Shown here piece after piece: positions 1-9,360 of a stretch of 64,000 bases of DNA (position 1 is its first letter; each line of letters begins with the position of its first letter). Source of the DNA: Torreya grandis (taxonomy: Eukaryota; Streptophyta; Pinopsida; Cupressales; Taxaceae); assembly GCA_037957365.1 (NCBI GenBank), contig JARHVA010004904.1:62001-126000 (forward strand). Direction: 5' to 3'. The translations under genes were made by a program, and so were the position numbers. The notes below the pieces were generated by a model. It worked only from the letters and a program-made list of their open reading frames with translations, was not told the origin of the DNA and ran no database searches.

Positions 1-6
1 TAGCTG

Positions 7-250
7 GTGGTAAGAAAACAGGTATCCTTTATCTACTTGTTTATATTACTGATGGAGACGTGGCTTCGTAGGCTTGGTCACATGAGCAGGAAGGAGATGC
101 ATGTTCTTAAGCAGAAGACAGATATATTTGACAGGCTTAAGAACTGGAAAGCCTTGGTGTTTATGGAGGAGATGGCAGACAGAACCCAGTGGATGTGGCT
201 GGATACTTCTGAGCAGGGCAGTTTGGACATGGATTTTGATTCAAAGGAGC
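7..250 (+). pseudogene. CopA GAG-pre-integrase remnant fused to a scrap of integrase
   Basis: Translation shows the GAG-pre-integrase signature RLGHMSRKEMHVL, in CopB RLGHMSEKGMYVL. It is followed directly by KQKTDIFDRLKNWKALV, which resembles a short stretch from the middle of the copia integrase core. The zinc-binding part of integrase, the first catalytic Asp, and everything from the second catalytic Asp onward are missing. The same junctions are seen in CopB, so they predate the separation of the two copies. Non-functional; identification rests on the motif and on alignment with CopB. Confidence 0.75.
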
Positions 251-280
251 TCGCGGGTAAAAAGTCATCACTCACAGGCG

Positions 281-545
281 AACACAGACACCGATGTCGG
301 TCAGGAGGAACCGGCGTCGAACAGACAGGTGCCGATGTCGGTCATGTGCAGACCGAAGCCGGCGATGTCGGGCAGACGTCTCAGGAGACCGACGTCGGTA
401 GCAGGTAAGACCGATGTCGGTTAGGAGAATGACGTCGGCAGAAGGGACACCAGCGCAGGCAGGTTGGTAGTCAGGTATAGATGCATGGAACCGACGTCGG
501 TCGGATGCAGACTGTGGAGTGGCCGAGGTCGGTCACTGTGAACGG
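281..545 (+). repeat. CopA internal array of the palindrome ACCGACGTCGGT
   Basis: About ten spaced copies or near-copies of the 12-bp palindrome ACCGACGTCGGT (variants ACCGATGTCGGT, GCCGATGTCGGT, GACGTCGGC) lie where the rest of integrase should be. The homologous CopB stretch (about 6420-6590) has the same array with more TG/CA changes, as expected if methylated CpG sites decayed. In CopB the array is in frame and reads as repeated TDVSQ/TDIDQ-like peptides. The motif also occurs in the LTRs of both elements. Confidence 0.8.
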
Positions 546-689
546 ATTTTGGGTGGACAGCAAGCTGTCAAGGAGTCTCAAACACCCATATGGAGGACTG
601 AAGGCGTAAGTAGGCCCTCAAATTCGTTGTTCCTCTTCTTTATACTTGTTGCTGATTGTAGAGCAGGAAGGATCCAGGATACAGGTGTG

Positions 690-1440
690 AGCTTGGCATG
701 GATGAGGATGTGATTCCTTGGAGGAGAACCAGACAGGTGTGTCTTGGTAGGGATGCCAGCAGGTATGAAAGCACAGAGACGAATGGATTCCTTAGTAGAA
801 GAATAGAGAGAACGGATACATGAGACGGAAGATCAGGTATATGGTCTTGTGGAGCTGCAGGACAGTGGTACAGGTTTTTTGACAGGTGGAGGACGGAGCA
901 TGGCTTCAGTCAGTGTCAGGGTAACTACTGTGGTTTTGACTTACCAGGGGGATGGTGATTGCAACACCATTCTGTTGCTGTATGTGGATAGTATGCTTGC
1001 TATAGCAGGTGTGTACATACAGGGTTTTGCTGAGCTAAGGGTAAGATTAGTTCAGTGACATGTCATGAGGAGTTTGGAGCAGCGGAATTCTTTGACATGG
1101 GAGGCATGGAGATCACAGGTTGATTTTGTCTCGAGTAGGAGCTGATGTGAAACAGGTGTTGGCGAGGTTCGGGATATAGAACCGGAGCACACTAAGGGCT
1201 GGACAGGTACAGTGTCCGAAATCACATGAGGTCTGGTATAGACCTGAGTATTCCCATGCAGTGGGAGCTGTCAGAGAGTTAGGAGCCAATTCATGGAAGT
1301 GGATTCTCAGGTTTTCTGAGAGGGACCGGCAGCAGGTGTTGCTATGCAGGGTCAGGACTTCACTACAGGTGTCTGTAGGTTCAGATGTGGCAGGTTACTC
1401 AGATGACAGGTGGTACACCATGGGATGTGTGGTGGGTTAT
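690..1440 (+). pseudogene. CopA reverse transcriptase / RNase H remnant
   Basis: Fragments of copia RT can be aligned with CopB 6800-7620, including LLLYVDSMLAIAG at about 975-1010, where the catalytic YVDDM box has become YVDSM. The central part of RT is missing exactly as in CopB (the sequence goes from the KAR-like region straight to the YGL..A region). The stretch between the substrate-loop region and the TRPD motif is also missing, as in CopB. Several frameshifts are present, and the copy ends near 1450 without the rest of RNase H. Confidence 0.7.
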
Positions 1441-1538
1441 CTTCAGGTGGGAGCTTGAAGAGGGATACAAATCAGGAAACAGATTAGACGGAGTACAGGT
1501 ACAGGTACAGTGCAGCTATTTATCTCCAAGTGGGAGAT

Positions 1539-2661
1539 TGTTAGGATTGTGGAGCTAAAAGCTTCACTGATGCAAACAGGGAGGAGGTTGCTGAAGGTTG
1601 CTGAGTTGCAGAAGAAGTTGGGGTCGGTCTGATCAGCCGACGTCGGCGAGATAGCACAGAGAAGCAACCGACGTCGGTCATATATCGGCCGACGTCGGTC
1701 ACCTCCAGGCGGACAGGGACTGGCGTCGGTTGCCTGTGTGGTTCGACTGCGAGCTATTTACGGGCAGTTAGCTAACGAACCAAGAGTTTGCATGATGAGC
1801 GCTAATTTTAGACTCATAGCTGCGGATCTAATTATTGTAATTAGATGTCTAATCATTGTTTGGATGAGATCTATATAATAGACTCATGGTTGTATTGTAA
1901 AAGTGTGCTAGGGAGTAAGAGAGCATAATTATAAGCTCCTTCTGTGTGTGAGGTAGAGCAATGGTGCGTTCCTCCTAGTGCCACAGTACCAGGTGTGTTG
2001 GTGCTGGATTGGAGAGCCAGCTGGGTTCTTCAATAAGTAAGATCGTTGATCTGCAGGTGTATGTGTGTGCAAGGTCGAGGTTCACAGGTGATTGGAACCA
2101 TTGCTTGATTTGCAGGTGTGCAAGGTCATACAGACAGCAACACTACAGGGAGCAGTATCAGGCAGGATCTACTTGGAGTACAGGTGTGTACTCGGATAGA
2201 GCTAGAGGAAGGCAAGGGAGTTCCTTCCATAAGTATGGTCTGTTGAATTGCAGGTTGTTGCAGATTCATGGGAGATCTACTTGAAGTACCTTGAGTACTT
2301 GTGGAGCACGTGGAGTGCTTGTGGAGTGCGTGGAGCACTTGTGGTGTGCGTGGAGCACGGGGAGGTGAACACCAACTCTGTATTTGAGTTGGGTGTTGGG
2401 ACCTGTGAGAGGGAGAGCTTTGGGGAGAAGAATTACTGTTCACTTGAGGTGTGGGAAACCTCTGTAAGGTGGTGGAGAAGAAGTGGCATCTTCTTTATTG
2501 TATTCTTTTCTGTATAAAGTGTTAATACAATTTGGTATTGTCTCTCATATGCTGTGTTATTCTGAATTCTAGTTACTTGGTGAATCTGGTTAATTTCCGC
2601 ATATTAAGTTGCTTGGTATTAGTAATCAAATTGTGTGCTTCCGGTATACACCCTCCCAACA
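1539..2661 (+). repeat. CopA long terminal repeat
   Basis: The LTR starts with TGTTAGGATTG right after a typical copia polypurine tract (CAAGTGGGAGAT, about 1528-1538) and ends with CCTCCCAACA. Its first 350 bp align with the CopB LTR, including the segment GGAGCTAAAAGCTTCACT. Near-perfect ACCGACGTCGGT palindromes lie at about 1634-1730. A TATA box (TATATAATA) is at about 1872-1880, some 140-240 bp downstream of them. A degenerate tandem repeat of GTGGAGCACGTGGAGTGCTT lies at 2304-2362. It is about 1.12 kb, longer than the 779-bp CopB LTR. Confidence 0.8.
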
Positions 2662-2663
2662 AG

Positions 2664-2675
2664 TGGTATCAGAGC
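2664..2675 (+). other. Primer-binding site for initiator tRNA-Met, following the CopA LTR
   Basis: TGGTATCAGAGC is the classical plant copia primer-binding site complementary to the 3' end of initiator tRNA-Met. It lies two bases after the LTR end. Since polyprotein sequence lies on the left of this LTR and a primer-binding site on its right, the LTR acts as 3' LTR for one copy and 5' LTR for another, truncated copy. Confidence 0.8.
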
Positions 2676-2701
2676 ATGTTTGTTGTTCTAGATCCCCAAC
2701 A

Positions 2702-3360
2702 TGCTGGGAATGGATAATATTGAGAGGGGTGAACATTACCCATAGACAAAGATCAACAAACACAAATAAAACACAAAATACAAGAAGAAAAAAGGGAGGT
2801 GAACTCAATTTTCATTAAAGAGCAAGGTTTAGCCAATAGAGGTGCTCTTAGAGGGAAAATTTTTACAACATTTTTGTGCTCAAAAATTCCTTTATAATGA
2901 TAAATCTACCTTCTTATATAGGCAATCAGAGAGCTCATGGTCATTACTCCATCTCACCCACTATTGGGGAAATTACAATATTCAATAATGATTTGGGAAG
3001 TAGCTAAGATATTTTGGGAAGTGAAAATATGTTCGTGCTCTATATTCTTGGAAGTGATGCCCAATGTCAGTAGACATCTTTGCATTAAAGTCCATAGACT
3101 TGCCAAATCAATACACTGCTCTAGATGCAACACTGACCAATTATGTACTTCTCCAATTATAAATCAATTTAATCATAAATAGAGTGAAGTCAGCTTTCTA
3201 ATGCAATAAATGACATAAAAAATAGAGCTAAGATCAAAATATATGGCTAAAAACCAACACGCAGTCACATAGTCACATCAACACCTTCAAAACATGAAAA
3301 AATGGAAAATCATAGCATCAAATATGAGCAAAACCCATCATATCTTATATTACCAGAAAG
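2702..3360 (-). repeat. Left LTR of H, outer half
   Basis: Aligns base by base with 23490-24155, including the stretch around GAGAGGGGTGAACATTACCC. It is interrupted at 3361 by TatA and resumes at 19646. The left border is the TG at 2702, where the CopA-derived sequence stops. Confidence 0.75.
3356..3360. repeat. Target-site duplication GAAAG, left copy (TatA)
   Basis: GAAAG precedes the TatA LTR and is repeated at 19641-19645 just after the other end. The uninterrupted H LTR has TAAAT at the same place (24151-24155). Confidence 0.85.
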
Positions 3361-4090
3361 TGTATGCAATTAGAAATGCATCATGTCTATAAATCAATCT
3401 TGGGTGGGAGAATATAGAGCATACTTACTTCTATGATTAAGAATATATTTGTTAAGTGGGGGCATGACCAATATGAGGATCTGATAGACTCGAATAGGGG
3501 ATCACTTATCACAATACACCATGATAGGAAGGATTCCAAAGCTTACAATCTAACACAATCACACAATAACCCTAAAAGAGTCCTAGGTTTAATATTCACT
3601 CTATTTTAATAAATAAGAAAGTAAATCTAATCTAGTGCACACCAAATCTTGTGGCACAACATGAGGGGTTAGTAAAGTAATAAAAACATATAAAGGAGAA
3701 TCTCAATTAAGATAAGTATGAGTAAGACCCTAATACATGGAATATGAAGAGTAATATTATTTAAGCCAATACTTATACTACTTCTATATACTAAAGAGAG
3801 GAGAACAAAGTTAGAATATACTTACCTAAATGTGAACCCATCAAGGCTCAATCTCTCCCTTGGCTAAAGGAGATTTACAAGAGTTTATTATGGTTTATAA
3901 GGATAACTAAGAAAGGCCAAAGCATCCAAGACTTATCCATAAGAATAGATTCTCCAAGTAGAAACCCTAAGCTAAGACTCCTTAAGTAGAATGGTGGAAG
4001 AGTAGATTGTAAAAAAACATGAGTGAATAATAAATATTGATTACATATTAAAATAATTATGAAATGATCTTGTATTTATAAGTAGATCTC
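3361..4090 (-). repeat. TatA 3' LTR, left segment
   Basis: Begins TGTATGCAAT, the plus-strand start of every copy of this LTR family (18428, 36552, 38182, 59287, 63386). A minus-strand TATA box (TATAAATA, 4073-4080 on the complement) lies 10 bp from the CopB insertion point at 4090/4091. Confidence 0.88.
4086..4090. repeat. Target-site duplication ATCTC, left copy (CopB)
   Basis: ATCTC here and ATTTC at 8848-8852 flank CopB (one mismatch). The uninterrupted sister LTR reads ATATC at the matching place near 19127-19131. Confidence 0.75.
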
Positions 4091-4869
4091 TGTTGAGTTA
4101 TGGAGCTAAAAGCTTCACTGGTGTGCAAATGTGGAGGTTGCTGAGTTATGGAGTAACTGACATCGAACAGGCCAACCGAAATCAGTTATCTTCAGCTACA
4201 CAGTAATCGGCATCGATTATGGTCAGCTAGCATCGGTCATATATGAACTGACATTGGTCACCTATGTGTTTCTATAACTGTTGTTCTAATTTTAGATGAA
4301 TAGTTAGTTTGCATGTAAAGACTAATTTTAGTCTTGAGTCTACGTTTCTAATTATTGTTTGGTTTGGGATCTATTTAAGAGACCCATGGGGCTGTATTGT
4401 AATTAAAGGACTAAAGGATTAGATCTTCAAGTGTAAGATCTAGAAGGTTTGCAAGAGTGCAAGACTAGGAAGATCTATAAGTAAGCAAGACTAATTAGAT
4501 CTATAAGGTGTGCAAGATCAAGTGGATCTGCAAGGTGCAAGATCAAGAAGGTCTACTGTAAGGTAGGCAACAACAACCATTGGGTTGATTGTCACTGGAG
4601 GGAACAACTCAGTGTTTGAGTTGGTTGTAATTGATTGAGAGAGAGAGAAATCTTGAGGGAGAATTACTATATGCCCAAGAGGTGTGGGAAGAGTGAGAAT
4701 TTTTCATTGTATTTCCTTCTGGAAGAGTGTTAATACAAGATTGTATTATTTCTCGTATCTCCTATTCTTTGTTATTTCTAATTTCTAGTTACTTATTACT
4801 TCTAGTTTAATTCTATGTTTAGTTACTTATATAAAGGTAATCAATTGTACTCTAAGGAGGATCCTGATA
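4091..4869 (+). repeat. CopB 5' LTR
   Basis: Starts TGTTGAGTTATGG and ends GGATCCTGATA. It carries decayed copies of the ACCGACGTCGGT-type motif at about 4155-4265, upstream of a TATA-like CTATTTAAG at 4371-4379. Same length as the 3' LTR. Confidence 0.92.
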
Positions 4870-4871
4870 GT

Positions 4872-4885
4872 TGGTATTAGAGCTA
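4872..4885 (+). other. CopB primer-binding site
   Basis: TGGTATTAGAGC, one C-to-T change from the canonical TGGTATCAGAGC, is complementary to initiator tRNA-Met and lies three bases after the 5' LTR. Confidence 0.85.
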
Positions 4886-4971
4886 GGTTCACTAACAAGC
4901 GGTAGAGTGGGTTAGTGTTTGTTGATTACAAGTTCACTCACAAGGGTTTCTGTTTGAGTGGGAGTAAAGCA

Positions 4972-5760
4972 ATGGTAGAAGAAAGTAGACTAAGAATAGA
5001 GAAATTCAATGGAAAGAATTATCAATTATAGAGGATGTAGATAGAAGATTATCTGTATCAAAAAGATTGGTACTTACCATTGGGTGGGGTTTCAATGAAG
5101 CCCACAGATATGAAAGATGAAGAATGGAATGTTCTTGATCGAAAGGCTCTATGATCTATAAGGTTGAGCCTGGCATCATCTGTGATTTCCAACTTATCAC
5201 AGGCAAAGACAATGGTAGAGTTAATGGATGCTTTGGCAAATTTATATCAAAAACCTTTAGCTTCAAATAAGGTATTTCTTATGAAGTAATTATTTAATTT
5301 GCAAATGCAGGAAGGTGGATTGGTATATAGTCATCTTAGTGATTTCCATGGATTAGTAAATCAGTTAAATTTAGTCAAAATAGTTTTTGATGATGAAATT
5401 AAGGCTCTCTTAATCTTATGCTCTTTACCTGAAAGTTGGAATAGTTTGGTAATGGCAGTTAGTAATACTGCATTTGCTTCAAATATCTTGAAAGTTGATG
5501 ATGTTATTAGTGTAATCTTGAATGAATAAATTCATAAGAAAAACATAGGGGAAACATTAGGTAATGCTTTAAGTGTTGAAATCAGGGGAAAGCAAAGAGA
5601 GAAGGGCAAGCAAGGGAAATCAAGGTCAAAGATAGGCAGTAGATCCAAATCTAGAAATGGAGGTATAACCTGCTGGAATTGTGGAAAGAAAGGGCATGCA
5701 AAGAAATATTATTGGTTGGTAGAAGATCAACATGAAGGAAATAAAGAATCAAATGATGTA
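4972..5760 (+). pseudogene. CopB gag (UBN2-type) with zinc knuckle
   Basis: The frame opens at ATG 4972 and continues in phase into protease. The N-terminal part (KFNGKNYQL, LYQKDWYLPLGG) and the middle (ALLILCSLPESWNSLVMAVSN) are typical of Tnt1/Tork-type copia gag. A CCHC zinc knuckle at about 5671-5712 reads CWNCGKKGHAKKYYW, where the last zinc-binding Cys is Tyr. In-frame stops occur at about 5020, 5029, 5149, 5287 and 5527. Gag would form the nucleocapsid and bind element RNA. It is the part a trans-mobilised element would most usefully keep. Dead in this copy. Confidence 0.82.
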
Positions 5761-5975
5761 GGTATTGTTGCATGGGATGCTCTTATATTTTCTTTGGATA
5801 AAGTGGAATCTTGGGTTTTAGATTCTAGTGCTTCTTTCCATGCAACCCCAAATAGAAATTTTTTTCATGATTATGTCCATGGAGACTTTGGAAAAGTTTA
5901 TTTAGGGGATGGTGAGCCTTGTAAAATTGTTGGCAAAGAAAAAGTGCAGCTAAAATTGTAGACTTGAAACATATA
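5761..5975 (+). pseudogene. CopB aspartic protease remnant
   Basis: Same frame as gag. The motif WVLDSSASFHATP at about 5812-5850 corresponds to the copia protease active site DSGAS, with Gly replaced by Ser (DSSAS). It is followed by FHDYVHGDFGKVYLGDGEPCKIVG-type sequence. Protease normally cuts the polyprotein after assembly. Stop codons near 5959, 5965 and 5974 close the segment. Confidence 0.75.
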
Positions 5976-5976
5976 G

Positions 5977-6370
5977 GTGTTGAAGGATGTCATACATGTT
6001 CCCATCCTGAAGAGGAGTTTAATTTTTGTAGGAAAGTTGGGTGATGAGGGTTGCACAGTAACTCTCACAACTGAATCTTGGAAAGTTTCCAAGGGTGCAC
6101 TTGTATTAGCAAGAGGTAAGAAAGTAGGTACACTTTATCTATCTACTTGTATTACTGATTCTCCTTCTATTTTATCTTCTTCAAATGTAGATGCAAAGAT
6201 GTGGCTTTATAGGCTTGGTCACATGAGTGAGAAGGGAATGTATGTTCTTGGTCACATGAGTGACACTTTTAAGAACTAGAAAGCCTTGGTTTTCAAGGAG
6301 AAGGTGATGGACAGTGATCAGATCAAGAGGCTAAATAATTCTGAGTAGGGCAATGTTGATTTGGATAAGG
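5977..6370 (+). pseudogene. CopB GAG-pre-integrase with a residual scrap of integrase
   Basis: Contains LYLSTCITD and WLYRLGHMSEKGMYVL, the GAG-pre-integrase signature just before integrase in copia polyproteins. It then jumps to SDTFKN, stop, KALV, which matches only a small part of the integrase core seen more clearly in CopA. No HHCC zinc finger and no DDE triad are present. The frame is kept across the joins. Confidence 0.75.
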
Positions 6371-6379
6371 TTATGATCC

Positions 6380-6600
6380 AAAATGAGCTCACAAGGAAAA
6401 ATCATCACTCACAAGAAAACATTGATACCGATGTCAGTCAGGTAGGAACCGACATCGATCAGGAAAGAATCGATGTCAGTTTGGTGGAGACCAAAGTTAG
6501 TGATGTTAGGCAGGTGAAAATTGACATCGGTCAGATGAGAACCGATGTTGATTAGGTTAGTTAGGTGGAACTGACATCGGTTGGGTGTAGACTGAGAGAT
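6380..6600 (+). repeat. CopB internal motif array (decayed ACCGACGTCGGT)
   Basis: Spaced variants such as ACCGATGTCAGTCAGG, ACCGACATCGATCAGG and ATTGACATCGGTCAGA follow each other about every 20-25 bp in the linker between the integrase scrap and RT. They are in frame, giving TDVSQ/TDIDQ/IDIGQ-like peptides. Compared with CopA most CG dinucleotides have become TG or CA. Confidence 0.78.
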
Positions 6601-6639
6601 GATCAGGATTGGTCACTATTAAAACAAAATTTGGGTGGA

Positions 6640-7360
6640 TAGCAAGCTGTCGATGAGTCTCAAATGCCCATGAGGAGGTTTGAAAGGGTATGTAAACCTC
6701 AAATTCATTATTCCCCTTCTTTATACTACTTGTTTCTCATTGATGGTGGAAAACCATGAAGTTTTGAAGAGGTAATGTAGGTAGAATCCAAGAAATAGTG
6801 GGAGCATGGCATGAATGAGGAAATTGATTCCTTGGAAGAGAACCAAATGTGGGATTTGGTAGAGTTGCCAGCCAAAAAGAAAACACTGAAAAATGAATGG
6901 ATTTACAGGTTAAAGAAAGGAGATAATGGATAGGTGAGACATAAGGCTAGGTTCTATGGTCTTGAGCAAGCTATAAGATAATGGTATTTGAGGTTTGACA
7001 GGTTTATGACAAAGCATGGCTTTAGTCAATGTCAATGTGACCATTGTGTTTATTTTACCAGATTAGATAATGATAGCTACATTATCCTGTTACTATATGT
7101 CGATGATATGCTTGTTACAAGTTCATACATGCAGGGAATTATTGAGCTAAATGTAAAATTAGCTCACACATTTGCCATGAAGGATTTAGGAGCAGCAATC
7201 TTTGGCATGAGTATTTCTAGAGACATGGAAAATCATAGGTTGATTTTATCTCAAGAGGATTATGTGAATAAGGTAGTGGAGAGGTTTAATTTTCAGGATG
7301 AAAAAATGGTAAGCACACCTATGGTTGGACAGTTCAAGCTAAGCAAAGAATAATGTCCTA
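6640..7360 (+). pseudogene. CopB reverse transcriptase with a central deletion
   Basis: The RT N-terminal part (WDLVELPAKKKTLKNEWIYRLK) is recognisable. It then passes from HKARF directly to YGLEQAIR and LRFDRFMTKHGFSQ, so the middle of RT, including the first catalytic Asp region (DVKTAFL in copia elements), is absent. The YVDDM box is intact (LLLYVDDMLVTS, about 7090-7125), followed by FAMKDLGAA and VSTPMVGQFKLSKE. All joins keep the frame. Without the central part no active polymerase is expected. Confidence 0.85.
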
Positions 7361-7974
7361 AATCACATGAAGAGGTTGAGTACATGGTATGTACTAGACC
7401 TGATATTGCCCAAGCAGTGGGAGTTGTCAGCAAGTTTATGGTTAATCCAGGAAAGAAGCACTGTAAAGTAGTTTAGTGAATTCTCAGATACCTAAGAGGG
7501 ACCAACAGTAGGCATTTATGCTATGGAGGGTCAAACACTTCTCTACATGGGTATGTAGATTTAGATATGGTAGGTGACTTGGATGGTAGGAGAAGCACCA
7601 TAGGATATGTTTTCACTATTGGTGGAACAATGGTTAGCTAGATTTTAGAGTTGTATAAGGTTGTTGTAGTCATAGAGGCTAGCAAGGAAATGATATGGAT
7701 GACTCGGTTCATGGAAGAGTTGGGAAAGGAGTAAGAGAGTTGTAGATTGTACAGTGATAGTCAAAGAGCAATTCATTTGGCAAAGGATTCAGCCTTTCAT
7801 TCAAGAACCAAACATATACAACTTAGGTACCACTTCATTAGACAGGTATTAGAGGATGGACAGTTGAAGCTGGAAAAGATCCATACAAATAAGAACCCTG
7901 CAGGTATGTTAACAAAGCTGAGAACAAAGGAGAAGTTGAATCTTCATTCAACTTTTGTTGGTTTTCAAGATTGA
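7361..7974 (+). pseudogene. CopB RNase H remnant and polyprotein end
   Basis: Shows MVCTRPDIAQAVGVVS, WILRYLRGT, RLYSDSQRAIHLAKDSAFHSRTK split over stops, and the C-terminal LEKIHTNKNPAGMLTK. The stretch between EVEY and MVCTRPD, expected to hold about 15 residues, is missing as in CopA. A second in-frame deletion removes the STTEAEY segment with a catalytic Glu. The frame ends at 7974, about 90 bp before the polypurine tract. Confidence 0.82.
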
Positions 7975-8056
7975 ACTTGAAGATGGAGAAACAAGCCAGA
8001 AACAAATTAGAGGATTTTGTTGTATAGGTACAAGTATAGGTGCAGCTGTTTATCTC

Positions 8057-8068
8057 CAAGTGGGAGAT
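8057..8068 (+). other. CopB polypurine tract
   Basis: CCAAGTGGGAGAT directly precedes the 3' LTR (8069). This is the usual copia plus-strand primer; the same sequence precedes the CopA LTR. Confidence 0.85.
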
Positions 8069-8847
8069 TGCTGAGTTATGGAGATAAAAGCTTCACTGGT
8101 GTGTAAATGTGGAGGTTGCTAAGTTACAGAGTAACCAACATCGGTCAGGCCAACCGACATCGGTTATCTTCAACTACACAATAACTGGCATCGGTTATGG
8201 TCGACTAGCATCAGTCAGACAGGAACTGACATCAGTCACCTGTGTGTTTCCAAAACTATTGTTCTAATTTTAGATGAATAGTTAGTTTGCATGTAAAGAC
8301 TAATTTTATTCTTGAGTCTGCGTTTCTAATTATTGTTTGGTTTGGGATCTATTTAAGAGACCCATGGGGCTGTATTGTAATTAAAGGACTAAAGGATTAG
8401 ATCTTCAAGTGTAAGATCCAGGTGGTCTTCAAGAGTGCAAGACCAAGAAGATATACAAGTAAGCAACACTAATTAGATCTGCAAGGTGTGCAAGATCAAG
8501 TGGATTTGCAAGGTGCAAGATCAAGAAGGTCTGCAGTAAGGTAGGCAACAACAACCATTGGGTTGATTGTCACTAGAGGGAAAAAAATAGTGTTTGAGTT
8601 GGTTTTAATTGATTGAGAGAGAGGGAACTTTTGAGGGAGAATTATTGTACGCCCAAGAGGTGTGGGAAGAGTGAGATTTCTTCATTGTATTTCCTTTTGG
8701 AAGAGTGTTAATACAATATTGTATTGTTTCTCGTATCTCTTATTCTTTGCTGTTTCTGATTTCTAGTTACTTATTACTTCTGGTTTAATTCTATGTTTAG
8801 TTACTTATACAAAGGTAATCAATTGCACTCTAAGGAGGATCCTGACA
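8069..8847 (+). repeat. CopB 3' LTR
   Basis: Starts TGCTGAGTTATGG and ends GGATCCTGACA. The motif cluster at about 8145-8240 still contains GACATCGGTT sites. TATA-like CTATTTAAG lies at about 8349-8357. Confidence 0.92.
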
Positions 8848-9360
8848 ATTTCACCCTAAATCCTTTTGAATATGCCAATTATACGAGGTCGACCCAGTCG
8901 ACCCTGTATGTTTTTAGGAGAAATCACTAGGTCCAAAGCTAGGTCAGTCGAAGGGATAATAAAATTCCAAGTGAAAAATACCCAAAATAATACAAGGTTG
9001 ACCCAATTGACCTTATATAGTAATCAGAGGCTATAAATTGTACTAGGTCAACCTAGTTGACCTAGTATAATCAACTAGCAAAAGGGGATCAAGGTGAGGA
9101 AAGGAAGGATGGAAAGAGGAAAAGATTGAAGGAGTGTGAAAGTGAGGATTGATAGCTTAGGGAATGGTTTTAAGACTTTTTCATATTGGTAATAATGTGG
9201 TAATAAGGGGAAATAATCTTGTGAAGCACCAAAGGTCTATCCACCCATTTCTTGGTGCACCCCTTAAAAGCATGCACTCTGAGAGATTGAGTCTCGACAA
9301 GTTCCTACAAGATGTAAATCATTAGTATTTGATAAAAATTAAAAATATTATGTGTATATA
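8848..9360 (-). repeat. TatA 3' LTR, right segment, with W-box-like array
   Basis: Resumes the LTR after CopB (TSD ATTTC at 8848-8852). It contains repeated GTCGACC/GTTGACC motifs at about 8889-8912, 8993-9018 and 9047-9065, for instance AGGTCAACCTAGTTGACCT. With CopB removed, this array would start about 50 bp upstream of the minus-strand TATA box at 4073-4080. Ends near TATGTGTATATA. Confidence 0.85.

Larger units (their letters stand above)
1..2661 (+). mobile_element. CopA: 3' part of a Ty1/copia element (Tnt1/Tork-like), 5' end outside window
   Basis: The window opens inside the polyprotein region of a Ty1/copia element. Segments align by eye, in the same order, with CopB at 6110-8847: GAG-pre-integrase, a motif-rich linker, RT remnants, polypurine tract, LTR. 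The copy is badly broken by frameshifts and stops. It shares internal deletions with CopB. A primer-binding-site-like sequence follows the LTR, so this may be the left part of a tandem arrangement sharing one LTR. The far side of that tandem is cut at about 2700, where the H element begins. It is more GC-rich than its surroundings. Confidence 0.85.
4091..8847 (+). mobile_element. CopB: Ty1/copia element with both LTRs, integrase deleted
   Basis: Two LTRs of 779 bp (4091-4869 and 8069-8847), an initiator-Met primer-binding site, a polypurine tract and a TSD define the element. Between them gag, protease, GAG-pre-integrase, a motif-rich linker, partial RT and RNase H lie in one frame from 4972 to 7974 (1001 codons), broken by about two dozen stop codons but no frameshift. 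By eye the LTRs differ at roughly 60-75 positions, so the insertion is old. Lineage looks Tnt1/Tork-like. It lacks the integrase core and could only have moved with help from another element. Confidence 0.92.

Noticed and set aside
281..545. Regularly spaced repeats as a CRISPR-like array
   Set aside because: The repeats are short, degenerate, palindromic and inside a copia element; spacers are not unique protospacer-like units and the genome is a plant.
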